A stretch of DNA of 64,000 nt from Tupaia tana. Its lineage: Eukaryota; Chordata; Mammalia; Scandentia; Tupaiidae. A program made the translations under genes and the position numbers. Below are positions 1 through 10,715 of the stretch, in pieces. Within the stretch, counting starts at the first letter, position 1; the number at the start of each line of letters is the position of its first letter. Below the pieces are notes generated by a model. The model did not search any database and was not told the origin of the DNA. It saw only the letters and a program-made list of their open reading frames with translations. The DNA lies in assembly GCA_026018925.1 (NCBI GenBank), contig JAKSZU010000016.1, forward strand, positions 76,828,059-76,892,058, read 5' to 3'.

Positions 1-64
1 CCAGCATCTAGCATAAGGCATGCCACGCAGTAGACAAAAAATATTTGTTAAATGTTGCAGTAAC
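1..64 (+). mobile_element. MIR/L2-type 3' tail fragment
   Basis: The phrase 'aatatttgttaaatgttg' after a diverged 'gcataaggcatgcc' follows the usual 3' end of MIR/L2 elements (…tgcctggcacatagtaggtgctcaataaatgtttgttga). It is cut by the window edge, so family and full length cannot be decided. Confidence 0.45.
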
Positions 65-129
65 TGAAGTATCCACTGTGTCTGTGAGTGGGGATATTTT
101 AGAGAAAGTGTGCTCCAGGGAAAGAGTGA

Positions 130-335
130 TCTAGGTAATGGAAGAAAGGCTCATCTTTGATCCTGGAGAGACCCAAGTTTGAATCCTAGTTCTGCATCTT
201 ATTACCTCTGTGACCTCAGACAAATTACTTAACTTGTGTCCTCATTAAAAGAAATCCATGGGAATATCACAAGGAATTTCTGTGGTGCTGAGCTAATTAT
301 GTAAAAACACCCCACCCAATGCTAGAAACATGATC
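130..335 (+). mobile_element. MIR SINE, sense
   Basis: The core order of MIR is readable: 'gtttgaatcctagttctgc', then 'ctctgtgacctcagacaaat', then 'acttaacttgtgtcctc'. This is the tRNA-derived, mammal-wide SINE, old and diverged. The 3' part is weak. Confidence 0.7.
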
Positions 336-440
336 CTTGCTTCATAAACAAGATTGATTGCTATTATTAAGATTGCCATCATTTGTCAGTTTTACTCGTC
401 ACCTTAGCCTATATGAAAATGGGTTGATGTCCTAGAAATT

Positions 441-723
441 AAGACTAATTTTTTTTAGGGGGGGGAGGTTTTTGCTATAGGGTGCGTGCGCTCGCCAGAC
501 AGACAGAGACAGACAGAGAGACAGAAAGCGAGAAATCACTCCCCAGGGGGGATGGCCACGCTGCAATCCTTTCTCCTCCATTCTCCTCTTGGGATCTTGG
601 GCACGCACGCATATGCACCCGGTGTGAGTTTAAGCCACCGGGTCCGGGACTCGAACCCTGGTTGACTACGTGGGAGTCCAGCGACATAGCCATTACGCTA
701 ACTGCTGGTCCCAAGACTAGATT
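441..723 (-). mobile_element. Family A long tRNA-headed SINE, antisense, with TSD
   Basis: On the minus strand the element runs from a tRNA-like head (713 downward) to 'ccctatagcaaaaa' and a short A tail (451-457). The B box is perfect on the minus strand at 647-657 (GGTTCGAGTCC). Flanking copies 'aagactaatt' (441-450) and 'aagactagatt' (713-723) form a near-perfect TSD. The B-box quality suggests a fairly young copy. Frames open through it are shadows of the repeat. Confidence 0.9.
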
Positions 724-3261
724 AATTTCGAATGGATTCCCCAAAACGTGCCAAATGGCTCCCAAATTATAGCAGTAATAGTTCCTTCCTAGAGTAGTGC
801 TATTTTCCAACGGACTATTTGAAAGTTCTGGAAAGAATGCTTGTTTTCTTGTATCTATCAGATTCCTTTTAGCCTGAGACCCAGGGAAGGGTAGGTTAAG
901 TAGCCTGACAGCCCTGGGTTTTCCTTGCTGTGAGATTAGGCTCTTGTCCCAGGTTTATAATTAGTATGTGAAATAATGGATTGAGAGGTGTTGGCTAGAA
1001 GGAGAGAAGAACTGGCCACTCTGCAGCCCTAAGTGACCCCTGGGATTCTGGCCAACACTAGAAACCCCAACATCTGCTATTACTCCCAAAGCTTCCTGGT
1101 ACTTCAAGCCAACTTAGTCTAATTCTCTTCCAGAGCTCTTGGAGTTTTTAATCCTTTGAGACAATGGACAACTCTGAGTTACTTACCTCATTCTTTTTGT
1201 CTGTTTCATCATGTTGTAACATTTAGTTTCTCTTCTCCCCAAGGTATGTCAGTTGAGTCCTCCAGGAAGCAGATGCCAAGATGGAGTGAGGCATGTGAGA
1301 GGGTTACTGGGGCTGAGAGGCATGAAGGCCTATAAAAATAAAATGGAGGAGGGAAGAAGCAGTCTGAGGAGGGAACAAGCAGGACTAGATGGGAGAACTT
1401 CAGACCTCCATGAAGATCTGACAAAGACTCTGCCAACTTAAGAAAGTCCTAGAGCAGAGATTGCCCGCCATGGGAGTTTCATGCTGGGCAGAAGTGGCCA
1501 GGCCTGAGAGGCCCCACTGTGCTCTGTCCCTAGCTGGTGACTGCCTCAGAGGAGTGTGCCCTCGGCTGGACAGCTGAAGCAGATCAGTGTGAGGTGACCT
1601 CTTCCGACTCGTCCTGCCCTTGGAAGAGAGCAGCTCTACATGGCATCTTCATGAAAAGGGTCCCACTTCTACATCTCCACGGGGCCAGGGGAACACTGGC
1701 TAGCTGAGGAGGATGTAGGGAGAGAGGCAGGACCTCATGCTATTTTCTTTTCTGAATCATTTCCCCCAGTTCTGAATCTAGGCACTTTGAGACAGGGCCC
1801 TGAATTCTAAACTCTGGTGATTTGCATTTAATTACTGAGAATTTTTCTTTCTCTTTTAAAATTGTAATGCTGCTTGCAGCTTTGAAAGAAGTTCCTATTG
1901 GAATGAAAACATGGAGCTTTAGAGTATTTTTTATACTGAACATGTGGCATCTTCTCAAAATAGGTGGCTGGTTTTCATAATAGTCTTGCAATTACCCATA
2001 ATGATGCCCTTTGTAAGTCTTTACGGCCAACGGAAAAAAAAAAATCATTGGTCAGATGCATAAGGTATGGGGAATTTTAGAAACTTCCTTGCTTTGATCC
2101 AAATTCCTCCAGTTGAAGGACTTTAACAAAGAAAATGCAGGAGGCCTGCGTGCAGGTTAGGGATCCACCCCCCTTTATCAGCCACCCCGTCCCACTGCTC
2201 ACTGCTGGCAGTAGCACTTAGGATCTACCAACAGCCATGGGCTCTTGTTTTCTTGTTCTTGGGTTTCAGAGACCAGGAGAAAGAGCCCAAGGAGACTTTA
2301 CAGATCCCCGTACTGGAACTAGTGTTCCATCTGGCTGGAGGCTCTGCTCCTCTCCTGGTACTTCATGGGTTAGATTATGGAGTAATGCAGGCTCCAAAGT
2401 GATATGTTCAGGGTAAAGACCACACGGAAGAGGCCCAGGTCCTCGTTTCAGTTTTCTAACTTCCAACATCTCTACCATTCTTTGTTTAATGCGTGCTTTA
2501 AATCACTTGCTTTTTAATTTAAGAATATATCGTTTAAAAAAGCAACTTGCCATCAGAGCCGGAATTGGAAAACCAGTATCACTTCCCACAAATAGAAAGT
2601 GAGTGCAAAAATAAATACAATGAAGACCAAACGGCACTTTCCCTTCTTACTGGAGCCTGACGCTTGCCTGAGGCTCTGAGCCCGAGGCCTGATCTCTGTG
2701 TGAAAAAGGGAGATTAGCAGCATTGTAGGGCACTTGGGACTTTTTTCTTGACGTTCTTTGGTGCTGAAAGAGACTGAGAAGGGAGCAGCTTTCTCACCAT
2801 GTGATTTGATGTGAGTTAATTCTGTATCTTTGTACCACCTAAAAATCACCACAGCTAACACCTGTGGTACAGCCTCGCCCACGAGAAAGCTTTCTAGCCC
2901 TTTTCAGGAGACACCTTTGAATCAGTTAATTCTGTAGGTTGCTTCTCTTTTTCCTGAGAGGCTCAGAGCTCTTGGCTCAAGAGCGGTATAGAAGACAGGG
3001 TAACGAGAATCAGTTTCAAGGAGTTAGTGATGGTGGTAGCAGGACCACTCACGGGCTGCTGACCCGTAGGGAAAGTACAAAGAGGCTGGGTACCTGCTGT
3101 AGGTCAGAGGGCAGAGGACTGAGGAGGTGGCATGGTGGAGGGGAAATCCATGCTTTTGCTGCTCTGCCTAGCCTGTCCTTTTGAAGACATTTGGGAAAGA
3201 TGATGTGGGGCTTGAAGTCGACAGTGATTTAAAGCTTTTCTCAGTGCACGTATCTTCTTTC
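724..3261. other. Unassigned, mostly single-copy DNA
   Basis: No repeat family, splice-flanked exon, CpG cluster or RNA gene that I recognise. Short open frames occur on both strands (for example 2553-2882 minus, 109 codons) but have no recognisable domain and overlap frames on the other strand. Some of it (about 1240-1730) may be an old, diverged repeat that I cannot name. Confidence 0.5.
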
Positions 3262-3412
3262 ATTGGGTCTAGACCTTGCTACTCCAAGTGTGGTCTGCAG
3301 GCCAGCAGCCTCAGGACCACCTAAGAGCTTGTTAGACATGCAGAGATTGGTAGTCCCCTCCTGGAGGCCTATGGGGTCATCATCAGTGTTGTCACGCTCT
3401 TCACAGGTGGCT
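3262..3412 (-). mobile_element. MER5A-like hAT (Charlie) MITE
   Basis: 'ttgctactccaagtgtggtc', 'ccagcagcctcaggaccacc' and 'gagcttgttagacatgcaga' follow the MER5A order in antisense orientation. This is a non-autonomous hAT-Charlie fossil of eutherian age. The far end is diverged. Confidence 0.7.
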
Positions 3413-3424
3413 TATATACTCATC

Positions 3425-3765
3425 ACAATTGGGTTTCACACTCATGTTCACAATAGCATTATTTATAATCACTAAAAGATGGAACAGATGAAAAAATAAA
3501 CCAAGTGTGGTATATAGAGACGATGGATTATTATTATGCCTTCAAAAAGGAAGTCCTGTTATGTGCTACAGCATGAATTAACCTCGAGGATGTTGTGCTA
3601 AGTAAAATAAACCAATCAGAAAAAGACAAATACTGTGTGCCTCCACCTATGTGAGGTATTGAAAGTATCAAATTCATAGAAACGGAAAGTAGTTTGGTTG
3701 CCGGAGGAGGGAAAATGAAGAATTACGGTTTATTGTTTAATGGTGTTTTGTGCTGTAAGTGCTCA
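3425..3765 (+). mobile_element. L1 (L1ME-type) 3' end, sense
   Basis: Successive L1 3' phrases are present: 'cacaatagcattatttat', 'aaataaaccaagtgtggta', 'gtatatagagacgatgg', 'gatgttgtgctaagtaaaat', 'aatcagaaaaagacaaatac', 'tcatagaaacggaaagtag'. It is a 5'-truncated, diverged copy. A 209-codon frame begins at 3694 inside it and runs on into unique DNA; it is not a gene. Confidence 0.85.
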
Positions 3766-5214
3766 TTGCTTTGGGGTGTAATCCACTCCGGCATGGGTGC
3801 AGAGAAGCAGGTCGGAGACCCAGTCATGCCTCCTGTTCGTATTCCCCCCTTAGCGTGTGGAACAGCCTGTGTAGAGGGCCACTGCTCCATAAAACGCCAG
3901 GCTCAGACAGTCCGACACCTGGGGTCCAGTGCTTCCTTCTCGGAAATCCAGACCATGAGGACAGGGAGCCTGGGTTTCTGCCACAGCACCCAGAGTCACT
4001 GGGTGATGCCTCTCCTCATTGAGCCTCATTTCTCATGTCCCAAAGGAGAGAAGCCAGACTTCCTGAGGTCTGTGGTGATGTCTTGGGCAGACATCCCCAG
4101 ACAGTTCACCGCTGACCCCCACCCTGCAGTCTTGGGCTCCCCAGCAAAAGCCAGAACTGGTACTTCTGCCTCACTCTGTCATTCAAACCAAGTCACAGAG
4201 CCAAATCGAAAGTCAAATGATACGGAAATATATCCTGTTTCATTCGTGGCAGCTCACAAAAATCACATGATGGACATATTTATTCTGAAAAGTGGAGAAT
4301 TGGATAATCGTAAAATCATATGATCTTCCATAAAAGGTTTTTTAAAATTCTGGTTGTCAGGATATTCCCTAAAATAGTCTAGGACTACAGGTCTTGGATA
4401 TGAAGTCGCTTGATGCAACCTGATTATAATATGGTCACTTGAGTTAAAGTGGCAATGTTACAACTAATGTAAATGTGATAGAATTTTAGCTGTATGCTTT
4501 CAGACTTGAAGGGTGCCCGGGCCTTCCCACAAGTCAGGTGTGAACTCAGTGGTGGAGTAGGCTGGGGAAGCCCAATAAGAAATAGAACACACTTGGTGGA
4601 TTACATTTATTTTTCCAGCACGATGACCATATGTATCAGTCAAGACAAAATGTTACTATCCACATCACCATCATCAAATAGCTTTTCATCATGCTTTCAT
4701 ATTATTATTACTTATTCTCATTATTTTTTTAAACATTCAATCACTATATGTCATTTGGCTTGTATAAAGAATTTACCCAACATGAAATACTTCTCAGGGT
4801 AGAACCTATTAGCTATTAAAGAGAGAGAATTGTGTTTATATTATTGTAAAATATGATTACTTCTTATCTTAAAAACCACATACTTTGATCAAAACTATTA
4901 TAGTGAGGGGAAAAAAAAGTAAAATGAAATAAATAAAAAAATAAACAGAACACACTTGGGACATGCTTCTGATTGTTGCGATCCCCTGACAGCGAGTCAG
5001 TTCTCAGGACTATGTAAGAAAAAATGATAGTTTCCCTTGGGACCCACGGGGTGCTGAACCACTGTATCTGCTCTTCTCTGCCATTCGGACATTCCCTGTG
5101 TGCAGTGGCGAGAAACTAACTCTTGGCTTCTTTTCCTCTGGCTCTCAGAATGCTGGGAAGTGGTATTAAAAATGGCTTATATTTTCTCACGCCTTGAGAT
5201 TCCTCACCTCTGAC
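3766..5214. other. Unassigned, mostly single-copy DNA
   Basis: GC-richer to about 4300, then AT-rich. No exon structure seen. The open frame 3694-4323 has no domain, coiled coil or signal that I recognise and starts within an L1. A possible L1 3' end lies at 4700-4770 and is listed separately. Confidence 0.5.
4700..4770 (-). mobile_element. Possible fragment of lineage L1 3' end
   Basis: 'aaacattcaatcactatatg' after a T-rich run resembles the antisense 3' end of the L1 at 35.8 kb ('acattcaatcgctatacata') and the one at 48.6 kb. The match is only about 30 bases, so this is tentative. Confidence 0.35.
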
Positions 5215-5465
5215 TGTAAGAGGGAAAGGGCTTAGAGCAGGGATTCTAGAACACCTGCTGGTTCACATGCCGATTCCGTTATGTCAGCTTGCTGTGTGAT
5301 CTCGGGATCTCTGTACTCTAGTTTCCTCATCTGGAAAAAGGGAGCAAAATAAAATTGATCTCTTAGGGTTGTTATGACATTAAATTAGTTAATACGTTAA
5401 AAAAAAAGTTTGGAACCATGCCCGGCACATATTAAGCAGTTTGTGGGAGTTAGTTATTATTACAA
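5215..5465 (+). mobile_element. MIR SINE, sense
   Basis: 'cttgctgtgtgatctcggga', 'tagtttcctcatctgg', 'ttagggttgttatgacatta' and 'ccatgcccggcacatattaa' give the MIR order through to its 3' end. An A run of nine sits at 5400-5408. Confidence 0.85.
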
Positions 5466-6029
5466 AAGGCTAAATAATTGAGAGAAAAAAATAGTAATCT
5501 CTATGTCTTGTTCTCTCCTTAGAGCTGGTAAGTTAGTGTTTAATCAGACAAATGAGGGCCCCTTCTGCTCTGTCCTTCTCGAGAAGACAGAACTTACACA
5601 TCTCTTGAAGAGTCAGGATCTCTTGCTATTCCCCATAGCCCTGGAGGCAAAGGAGGTAACACTACCCCCCCCCCCCCCCCCCCGTGTGTAACACAGGAAG
5701 ATCTTATACAATATTGTCTTTCTGCTGAAATGTTAATTTGTTATTCAGTGTAAAGACTGATTTTCCCTGGACGGTAACTAGACTCCCTTTCTAGAATTAA
5801 AAAGACGAAAAATATGTGCTTGTAACTGTTGTGTTATTTATGTCACTTTATCATGCTTCCTAAATATAGTTTGGCAAGGATTACTCAGAGAGAATGAGGG
5901 TACAACCCCTCTAACCCCAAAGGCTCCTTGTTTGACGAAACTCTTCTATTCCTTGTTGAAAGGACTGGGTTGGAGGCACAGCAAGCCACAGAGATGACTA
6001 GACTCTTGGGTGGGCTGATGGGGGCTTAA
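5466..6029. other. Unassigned DNA with a C homopolymer
   Basis: No gene or transposon recognised. It contains the C19 run at 5665-5683. The short frame ending in Pro residues at 5503-5691 is created by that run. Confidence 0.5.
5665..5683. repeat. C19 homopolymer
   Basis: Nineteen consecutive C followed by 'gtgtgtaacac'. The minus strand is G19, which can form slipped G-quadruplexes. Its length is likely variable and prone to sequencing error. Confidence 0.9.
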
Positions 6030-6325
6030 TTACTTTATTTTTACAGCCTTATTGATGCATAATGTCCATGTCATAAAATTTACTCACTGTAAATGTGCAA
6101 TCCGATGATTTTTAAAAGTAGATTTATAGGTTTTGTAGTCATCACAAGTCAGTTTTAGAACTACAAAGTTCTGAATTCACCCCCGTAAAATTCTCTCACC
6201 TCACCAATCATGACTTCCACCCTCAGCTCCAGGCAGCCACTGATCCACTTTCTATCTCGATAGCTTTGTCTTTTCTGGACATTTCATAGAAACTGAGTCA
6301 TACAATATATAGTCTCTCTCTTTTA
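6030..6325 (-). mobile_element. L1M 3' UTR, antisense (3' end of a long copy)
   Basis: Antisense L1M 3' UTR phrases: 'cataaaatttactcactgta', 'gcagccactgatccactttc', 'tttctggacatttcatagaa', 'ctgagtcatacaatatata'. The same copy resumes after the SINE at 6623 and runs to about 9515, so this is the 3' end of a roughly 3-kb L1 lying on the minus strand. Confidence 0.85.
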
Positions 6326-6622
6326 TTTTGCCAGAGTGCTCTTTTATTTTGCTAGAGTGCTCATGTGCTCACCAGAGAGGTAAAAAGAGAGGGAAAAGGA
6401 GAGAGTAGGGGTGAGGGAGAGGGAGAAGAAGAGGGAGAGGAGAAAGCTCCTTCAATAGGATATAGTTATGCCACAATCCCCTCACCTCTTTTCCACCACG
6501 TTGGAGTTATGGTCACTCAGGCACATGCATCTGGCAGTTTTCTCAAGCTACCAGGGCCAGGATTTTAACCGTGGTCAGCCAAGTGAGGTCCAGCTCCCTT
6601 AACCACTAGGCTACCAGGAGAT
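6326..6622 (-). mobile_element. Older family A SINE, antisense, inside L1M
   Basis: 'cagagtgctcatgtgctcac' (minus-strand tail), a purine-rich block, 'cacgttggagttatggtcac' and 'gtggtcagccaagtgaggtc', then 'aaccactaggctacc' give a diverged family A copy. The left junction holds a 21-bp near-tandem repeat ('ctcttttattttgccagagtg' unit twice, 6318-6359). It interrupts the L1 3' UTR. Confidence 0.75.
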
Positions 6623-7860
6623 GGGGAGGTCGGGGTATAGCATTTTTGGGGTTAGTCCATGTTGTAGCATGGACCAGTGTTTTCTACCTTTCTACTGACA
6701 AATAAGCTTCCATTGTATGGATATACAACGTTTTGTTTATCCACTTACCAGCTGATGAGTATTTAGATTGTTTCTACTTTAGGTGTTATAATGGGCATTC
6801 ATATACAAGTTCATGTGGATGTATGTTTTAATTTCTCTTGGGTAGATAGATACTCAGGGATGGAATTGTTAAGTTCATGTTTAAGTTTTTAAAAAACTGC
6901 TATGTTATTTTTCAAAGTAAGTGTATAATTTCACATTCCCATCAGCAATGTATGATGGTTTCAGTTTCTCTATATTATTGTCACCACTTGGTTTTATCTT
7001 TTTTATTGTAGTCATTCTAGTGTGTAGGTAAGTGATATCTCTTTGTGTTTTTAATTTTTATTTTCCTTATGCCTAATGATGTCAGACACGTTTTCATTGC
7101 TTATTAGCCATTTGTATATAATCTTTGGGAAACAACTATCGGGTATCTTACTCATCTTTTAATGGAGTTGCTCGTTTTCTTACTATTGAGTTACAAGAAT
7201 TCTCCATATATTCTACATTTAAGCCCTTTATCATATTATGATTCGAAAGTATGTTATCTAGGCTGTGGTTTGTCTTTTGACTTTAATGAGGTCTTTACAG
7301 TGTAAAAGTTTTTCATTTTAATGAAGATAAATTTACCCACTTTTTTCATTTATGGCTTCTGAAGAGTAGTAAGTGACGCTGTGCCTCCGAACTCTGCCCA
7401 ATCCAAAGTCATGACCATTTTTCCAGGAACTTTTGAGTTTTAGCTCTTAAATTAGGTCTAAGATCCATTCTGAGTTAACTTTTTATGGGTTTGAGATAAG
7501 GATTCACGTTCACTTTCCCACATGTGAGTATTAAAACGTCCCAGCATCACTGGCTGGAGAGACTATCTTTACCTATTTAGTTGCCTTGGCACTTTTGTTT
7601 AAAAGTGATGGCCGTAAGTGTAAGGACTTATTTCTGAATCTTCATTTATGTTCTGTTCATCTGTCATGCCTATTCCTACCTTCATACTACACTCCCTTGA
7701 TTACTGTGGCTATATAATAAGTTTGAAATTAGGTAGTATAAGTTCTCCAACATTGCTCTTCTATTTCAAAAATATTTCGGCTATTTAATTTTCTTTATAT
7801 TTCCACACAAATTATAGAGTAAGCTTAGCAGCTTTTACCAGAAAGAGTCTGCTAAGATTT
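6623..7860 (-). pseudogene. L1M 3' UTR and C-terminal ORF2 remnant
   Basis: Collinear with L1M antisense: 'gtccatgttgtagcatgga', 'cttccattgtatggatata', 'ctcttgggtagatagatact', 'tgatgtcagacacgttttca', then ORF2-derived 'ttcattctgagttaactttt' and 'ttccctgattactgtgg'-like text near 7690-7720. ORF2 encodes the L1 endonuclease/reverse transcriptase, but here the frame is broken by many stops. Fossil only. Confidence 0.85.
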
Positions 7861-8114
7861 TTTTGTTTGTTTGTTTTTTAATTTGATAGAAGGTGCATGT
7901 GTTCACTGGAGAGAGGCAAAGAGAGAGATAAAGGGAAAGTGAGAAAGCACCCCTCCCCTCATAAGGGATGGCCACACCACAGTTCCTTTGGGCTTACACA
8001 CACCCGTGTGCATGATGTGTTTTTTAAGCCACTGGGTCTGGTAGTTGAACCATGTGACTAGTCATGTGGGATCCTGTCTTAACCATCACGCCATGGCTGG
8101 CCCCTGCTGGGATT
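7848..8114 (-). mobile_element. Family A SINE, antisense, inside L1M, diverged TSD
   Basis: The tail side 'gaaggtgcatgtgttcact' and head side 'gccactgggtctggtagttg' … 'aaccatcacgccatggctgg' identify the element. The L1 text 'ctgctaagattt' (about 7849-7860) is repeated as 'ctgctgggattt' (8103-8114), a diverged TSD, so L1 sequence resumes exactly where it left off. Confidence 0.8.
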
Positions 8115-9515
8115 TAGATGAGGATTATATTGAATCTATTAGGAAGAGTACTTATCCTACCAATATTGAGTCCCTAAGTCATGAATGTAGACTGTCATCC
8201 GTTTTATTTAGATTTTTCTCTAATTTCTCTCAGTGAAGTTTTATAGTCTTTGGGGTACAAATCTTGTGTTTCCTTTGCTAAATTTATTTCTATGTCTTTT
8301 ATTGTTTTTAATGGTATTGTAAGTGAAACTAATTTTGTTTATAGTATATATAAATACTATTGATTTTTAAAACAATGATTTTTTTGTATCCTGCAACCTT
8401 GCTACACTTATCAGTTCTACAGCACATTGTGGATTCCTTAAGATTTTCTACATATAGGGGCACATCATGTGAGAATAAAGACAGTTTTATTAATATTTTC
8501 TTTGCCAACAGGATGCTTTAATTACCCCCCCCCCCAAATTATATTGGCCTGAATGTCTAGTACAATATTAAGTGGAAATTAGTATTAGTGAACTGCCTTG
8601 TCTTGTTCCTGATCTTAGGGAGAAAACATTCAGTCTTTTACCAGGAAGTATGATGTTGGCTGTGGCTTTTTTGGTAAAATCCCTTTATCAGTTGAAGATG
8701 TTTCTGTTTTTCCTGTTTTGCTGAGAATTTTATGAACGTTTGTTAAACTTCATAATACACTTTTTTCTGCATCTATAAAGATGCTCATTTGGTTTTTGTC
8801 CTTTATTGATAAGGTATATTACATTAATTGATTTTGAAATATTTAACCAACCTTGCATTCTTGGGATAAATCCCACTTGGTTATGGTATATAATTCTTTT
8901 TAATTTATTGCTGAACTTAATTTGCTAGTATTTTATTAAGGACTTTTACACTGATTTATGAGAGATATCGGGCTATAGTTTTTTCTTGTAATATCTGTGT
9001 CTGGTTCTGGTATCAGCATAATACAGATTTCATAGAATGAATTGGGAAATATTTCTTCTACTATTTTCTGAAAAACTTTGTGAAGAATTTGTATTCTCTA
9101 CTCCTTAAATAATTGACAGAGTTTAGCAGTGAAACTACCTAGACTTCATTTTCTGGGAAAATTCTAATATTCCAATTTAATTACATATTACAGATTTGTT
9201 CAGATTGTCTCTTTTTTTCTGAGTCCATTCTCATAATTTGTGTCTTTCTAAGAATGTGACCACTTTATCTAATGTGTTGCCACCATGTTGTTCATAATAC
9301 TACTTTATAATCCATCTGATTCTTGTGGTACTTATTATCTCCCCACTTTCTTAATTTTAGTAATTGTAGTATTCTATTTGCTGAAAATATATGGATTTCA
9401 TAGATATTTTAGAAGAGCTCTTGGTTTCATTTATTTATTTATTTTTTACTGTTTCACTATTTTCCATCAATTGATTCCCAATTTAATCTTTTTTAAAATT
9501 TTTCTATTTTTTATT
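8115..9515 (-). pseudogene. L1M ORF2 reverse-transcriptase region remnant
   Basis: Antisense ORF2 phrases in order: 'atcctgcaaccttgctacac', 'ttgtcttgttcctgatctta', 'agtatgatgttggctgtgg', 'atctataaagatgctcattt', 'ccaaccttgcattcttggga', 'ctggttctggtatcagcata', 'tcatagaatgaattgggaaa'. These correspond to the reverse-transcriptase domain of L1 ORF2p. The frame is destroyed. A C11 run sits at 8525-8535. The L1 match fades by about 9440-9480. Confidence 0.9.
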
Positions 9516-9648
9516 TTTGGCTGCTATAGGGCACATGTACTCACTGGAGAGAGACAGAAGGAGAGAGAGAGAGAAAGTGAGAAATCACTCTCCAGGATGG
9601 ATGACCATGCTGCAGTCCCTTCTCCAATCTCCTCTTAAAATCTTAGCA
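9516..9648 (-). mobile_element. Truncated family A SINE, antisense
   Basis: 'ggctgctatagggcacatgt', 'actcactggagagagaca', 'agtgagaaatcactctccag' and 'tcctcttaaaatcttagc' give only the 3' half of a family A long copy. The tRNA-like head is missing and another L1 piece follows directly. Confidence 0.8.
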
Positions 9649-10107
9649 CGTAATAATTGTAATATTTATGGGGTACAGTGAGGTTTCTTTGTACTGGAAT
9701 ACAACACGTAATGATGAAATTAGAGTAATTAGCATATCCATCATCTCAAACATCTGTCATTACTGTGCATTTGGAGCATTCAGAATTCTCTCTTTCAGCT
9801 AATATGAAATGTGCAATAAATTACTATTGTCACTCTCCTATACTATGTAACACTCAAACTTTTCCCTTTTGTTTTACTGTAATTTTGTATCCATTAACCT
9901 ACACCTTCGCCACCCCTGCTCTTCCCAGCCTCTAGTAATCACTACCCTCCTCTCTGCTTCTGTGAGGTCACCCTGTTCCGCTTTCACAGAGGAGTGAGAA
10001 GATGCGGTATTTCTCTTTCTGTGCCTGGTTTATAACAGTGGACATAATGTCCTCTGAGCTCATCTGTGTGATAAGGTTCCTTTCTTATTAATGGTGGAAT
10101 ATGTATG
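9649..10107 (-). mobile_element. Second L1 3' end (L1MA/PB-like), antisense
   Basis: 'aatatttatggggtacagtg', 'gtaattagcatatccatcat', 'ctctttcagctaatatgaaa', 'agcctctagtaatcactac' and 'agaagatgcggtatttctct' match the 3' region of mid-aged L1s. It differs from the L1M at 6-9.5 kb, so it is a separate insertion. Confidence 0.8.
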
Positions 10108-10112
10108 TGTGT

Positions 10113-10138
<26 letters not shown>
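10108..10138. repeat. (CA)n microsatellite
   Basis: Uninterrupted 'ca' dinucleotides, then 'tatatat'. It lies within L1-derived sequence. Confidence 0.95.
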
Positions 10139-10139
<1 letters not shown>

Positions 10140-10146
<7 letters not shown>

Positions 10147-10335
10147 TGGTGTGATTATTTTATAAACCACTGTTGAAACATCATTGATACACACAAGTGC
10201 ACTTATTTAATGCACACTTTGATGAATTTGGATATATGCATGCATCCATAATACCATCACCACAATTGAGGTAGTAAACATATTCTTCACTTCCAGATTA
10301 TATGGTTAATGTGTATTTCTCTTGGAGGGGACCAT
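10140..10335 (-). mobile_element. L1 3' fragment, antisense
   Basis: 'cactttgatgaatttggata', 'ataccatcaccacaattgag' and 'gtagtaaacatattcttcac' resemble an L1M 3' UTR. Diverged; the boundary with the previous element is unclear. Confidence 0.55.
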
Positions 10336-10439
10336 TGTCTTTACAGGGACAGGGTCCGTGTTAGTTTTCAGTCACCATTTTGCCCCAGTATATACCACAA
10401 TGCTTGGCAAAATACAGGCCAAACAAATAACTAACTTTA

Positions 10440-10640
10440 ACTAGCTAACAGTTTATTGAGCATTTACTTCGTGCCAGGCACTCTTTAAGTGCTGCACATA
10501 AGGTAATATATTTAATCACTACAGTAGTCTGTTGGGTTAGTTCTGTTATCACCCCGTTTTATAGATGAGAAAACTGAGGCATAAGGTAAAGATTATATCG
10601 CTTTCTTGAAGTCAGATAGACAGTATGTAAAGGGGCAAAT
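10440..10640 (-). mobile_element. MIR SINE, antisense
   Basis: 'ttattgagcatttacttcg', 'tgccaggcactctttaagtg', 'gttttatagatgagaaaact' and 'gaggcataagg' are the antisense MIR landmarks. Confidence 0.9.
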
Positions 10641-10715
10641 AGAACGATCTCCATAAATATTTGTTAAATAAATGGCTAGATGGGTGAATTAGGGAAATAA
10701 GGAATGAATGAAATG
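10641..10715 (+). mobile_element. MIR/L2 3' tail fragment
   Basis: 'ccataaatatttgttaaat' followed by 'ggaatgaatgaaatga' looks like the 3' end of an L2/MIR element. Short and diverged. Confidence 0.4.

Noticed and set aside
647..657. Perfect tRNA B box, and similar ones at 12333-12343 and 41583-41593
   Set aside because: These lie in the heads of SINEs that have A tails and family context. No cloverleaf-complete tRNA gene was seen.
3694..4323. 209-codon open frame on the plus strand, the longest in the window
   Set aside because: Its start lies in an L1ME 3' end and it runs into GC-richer unique DNA. It has no recognisable domain or nearby promoter features, and a second plus frame overlaps it. 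Chance is the simplest reading.
10108..10138. (CA)n at 10.1 kb as a functional Z-DNA promoter element
   Set aside because: It sits in L1-derived sequence with no promoter context.
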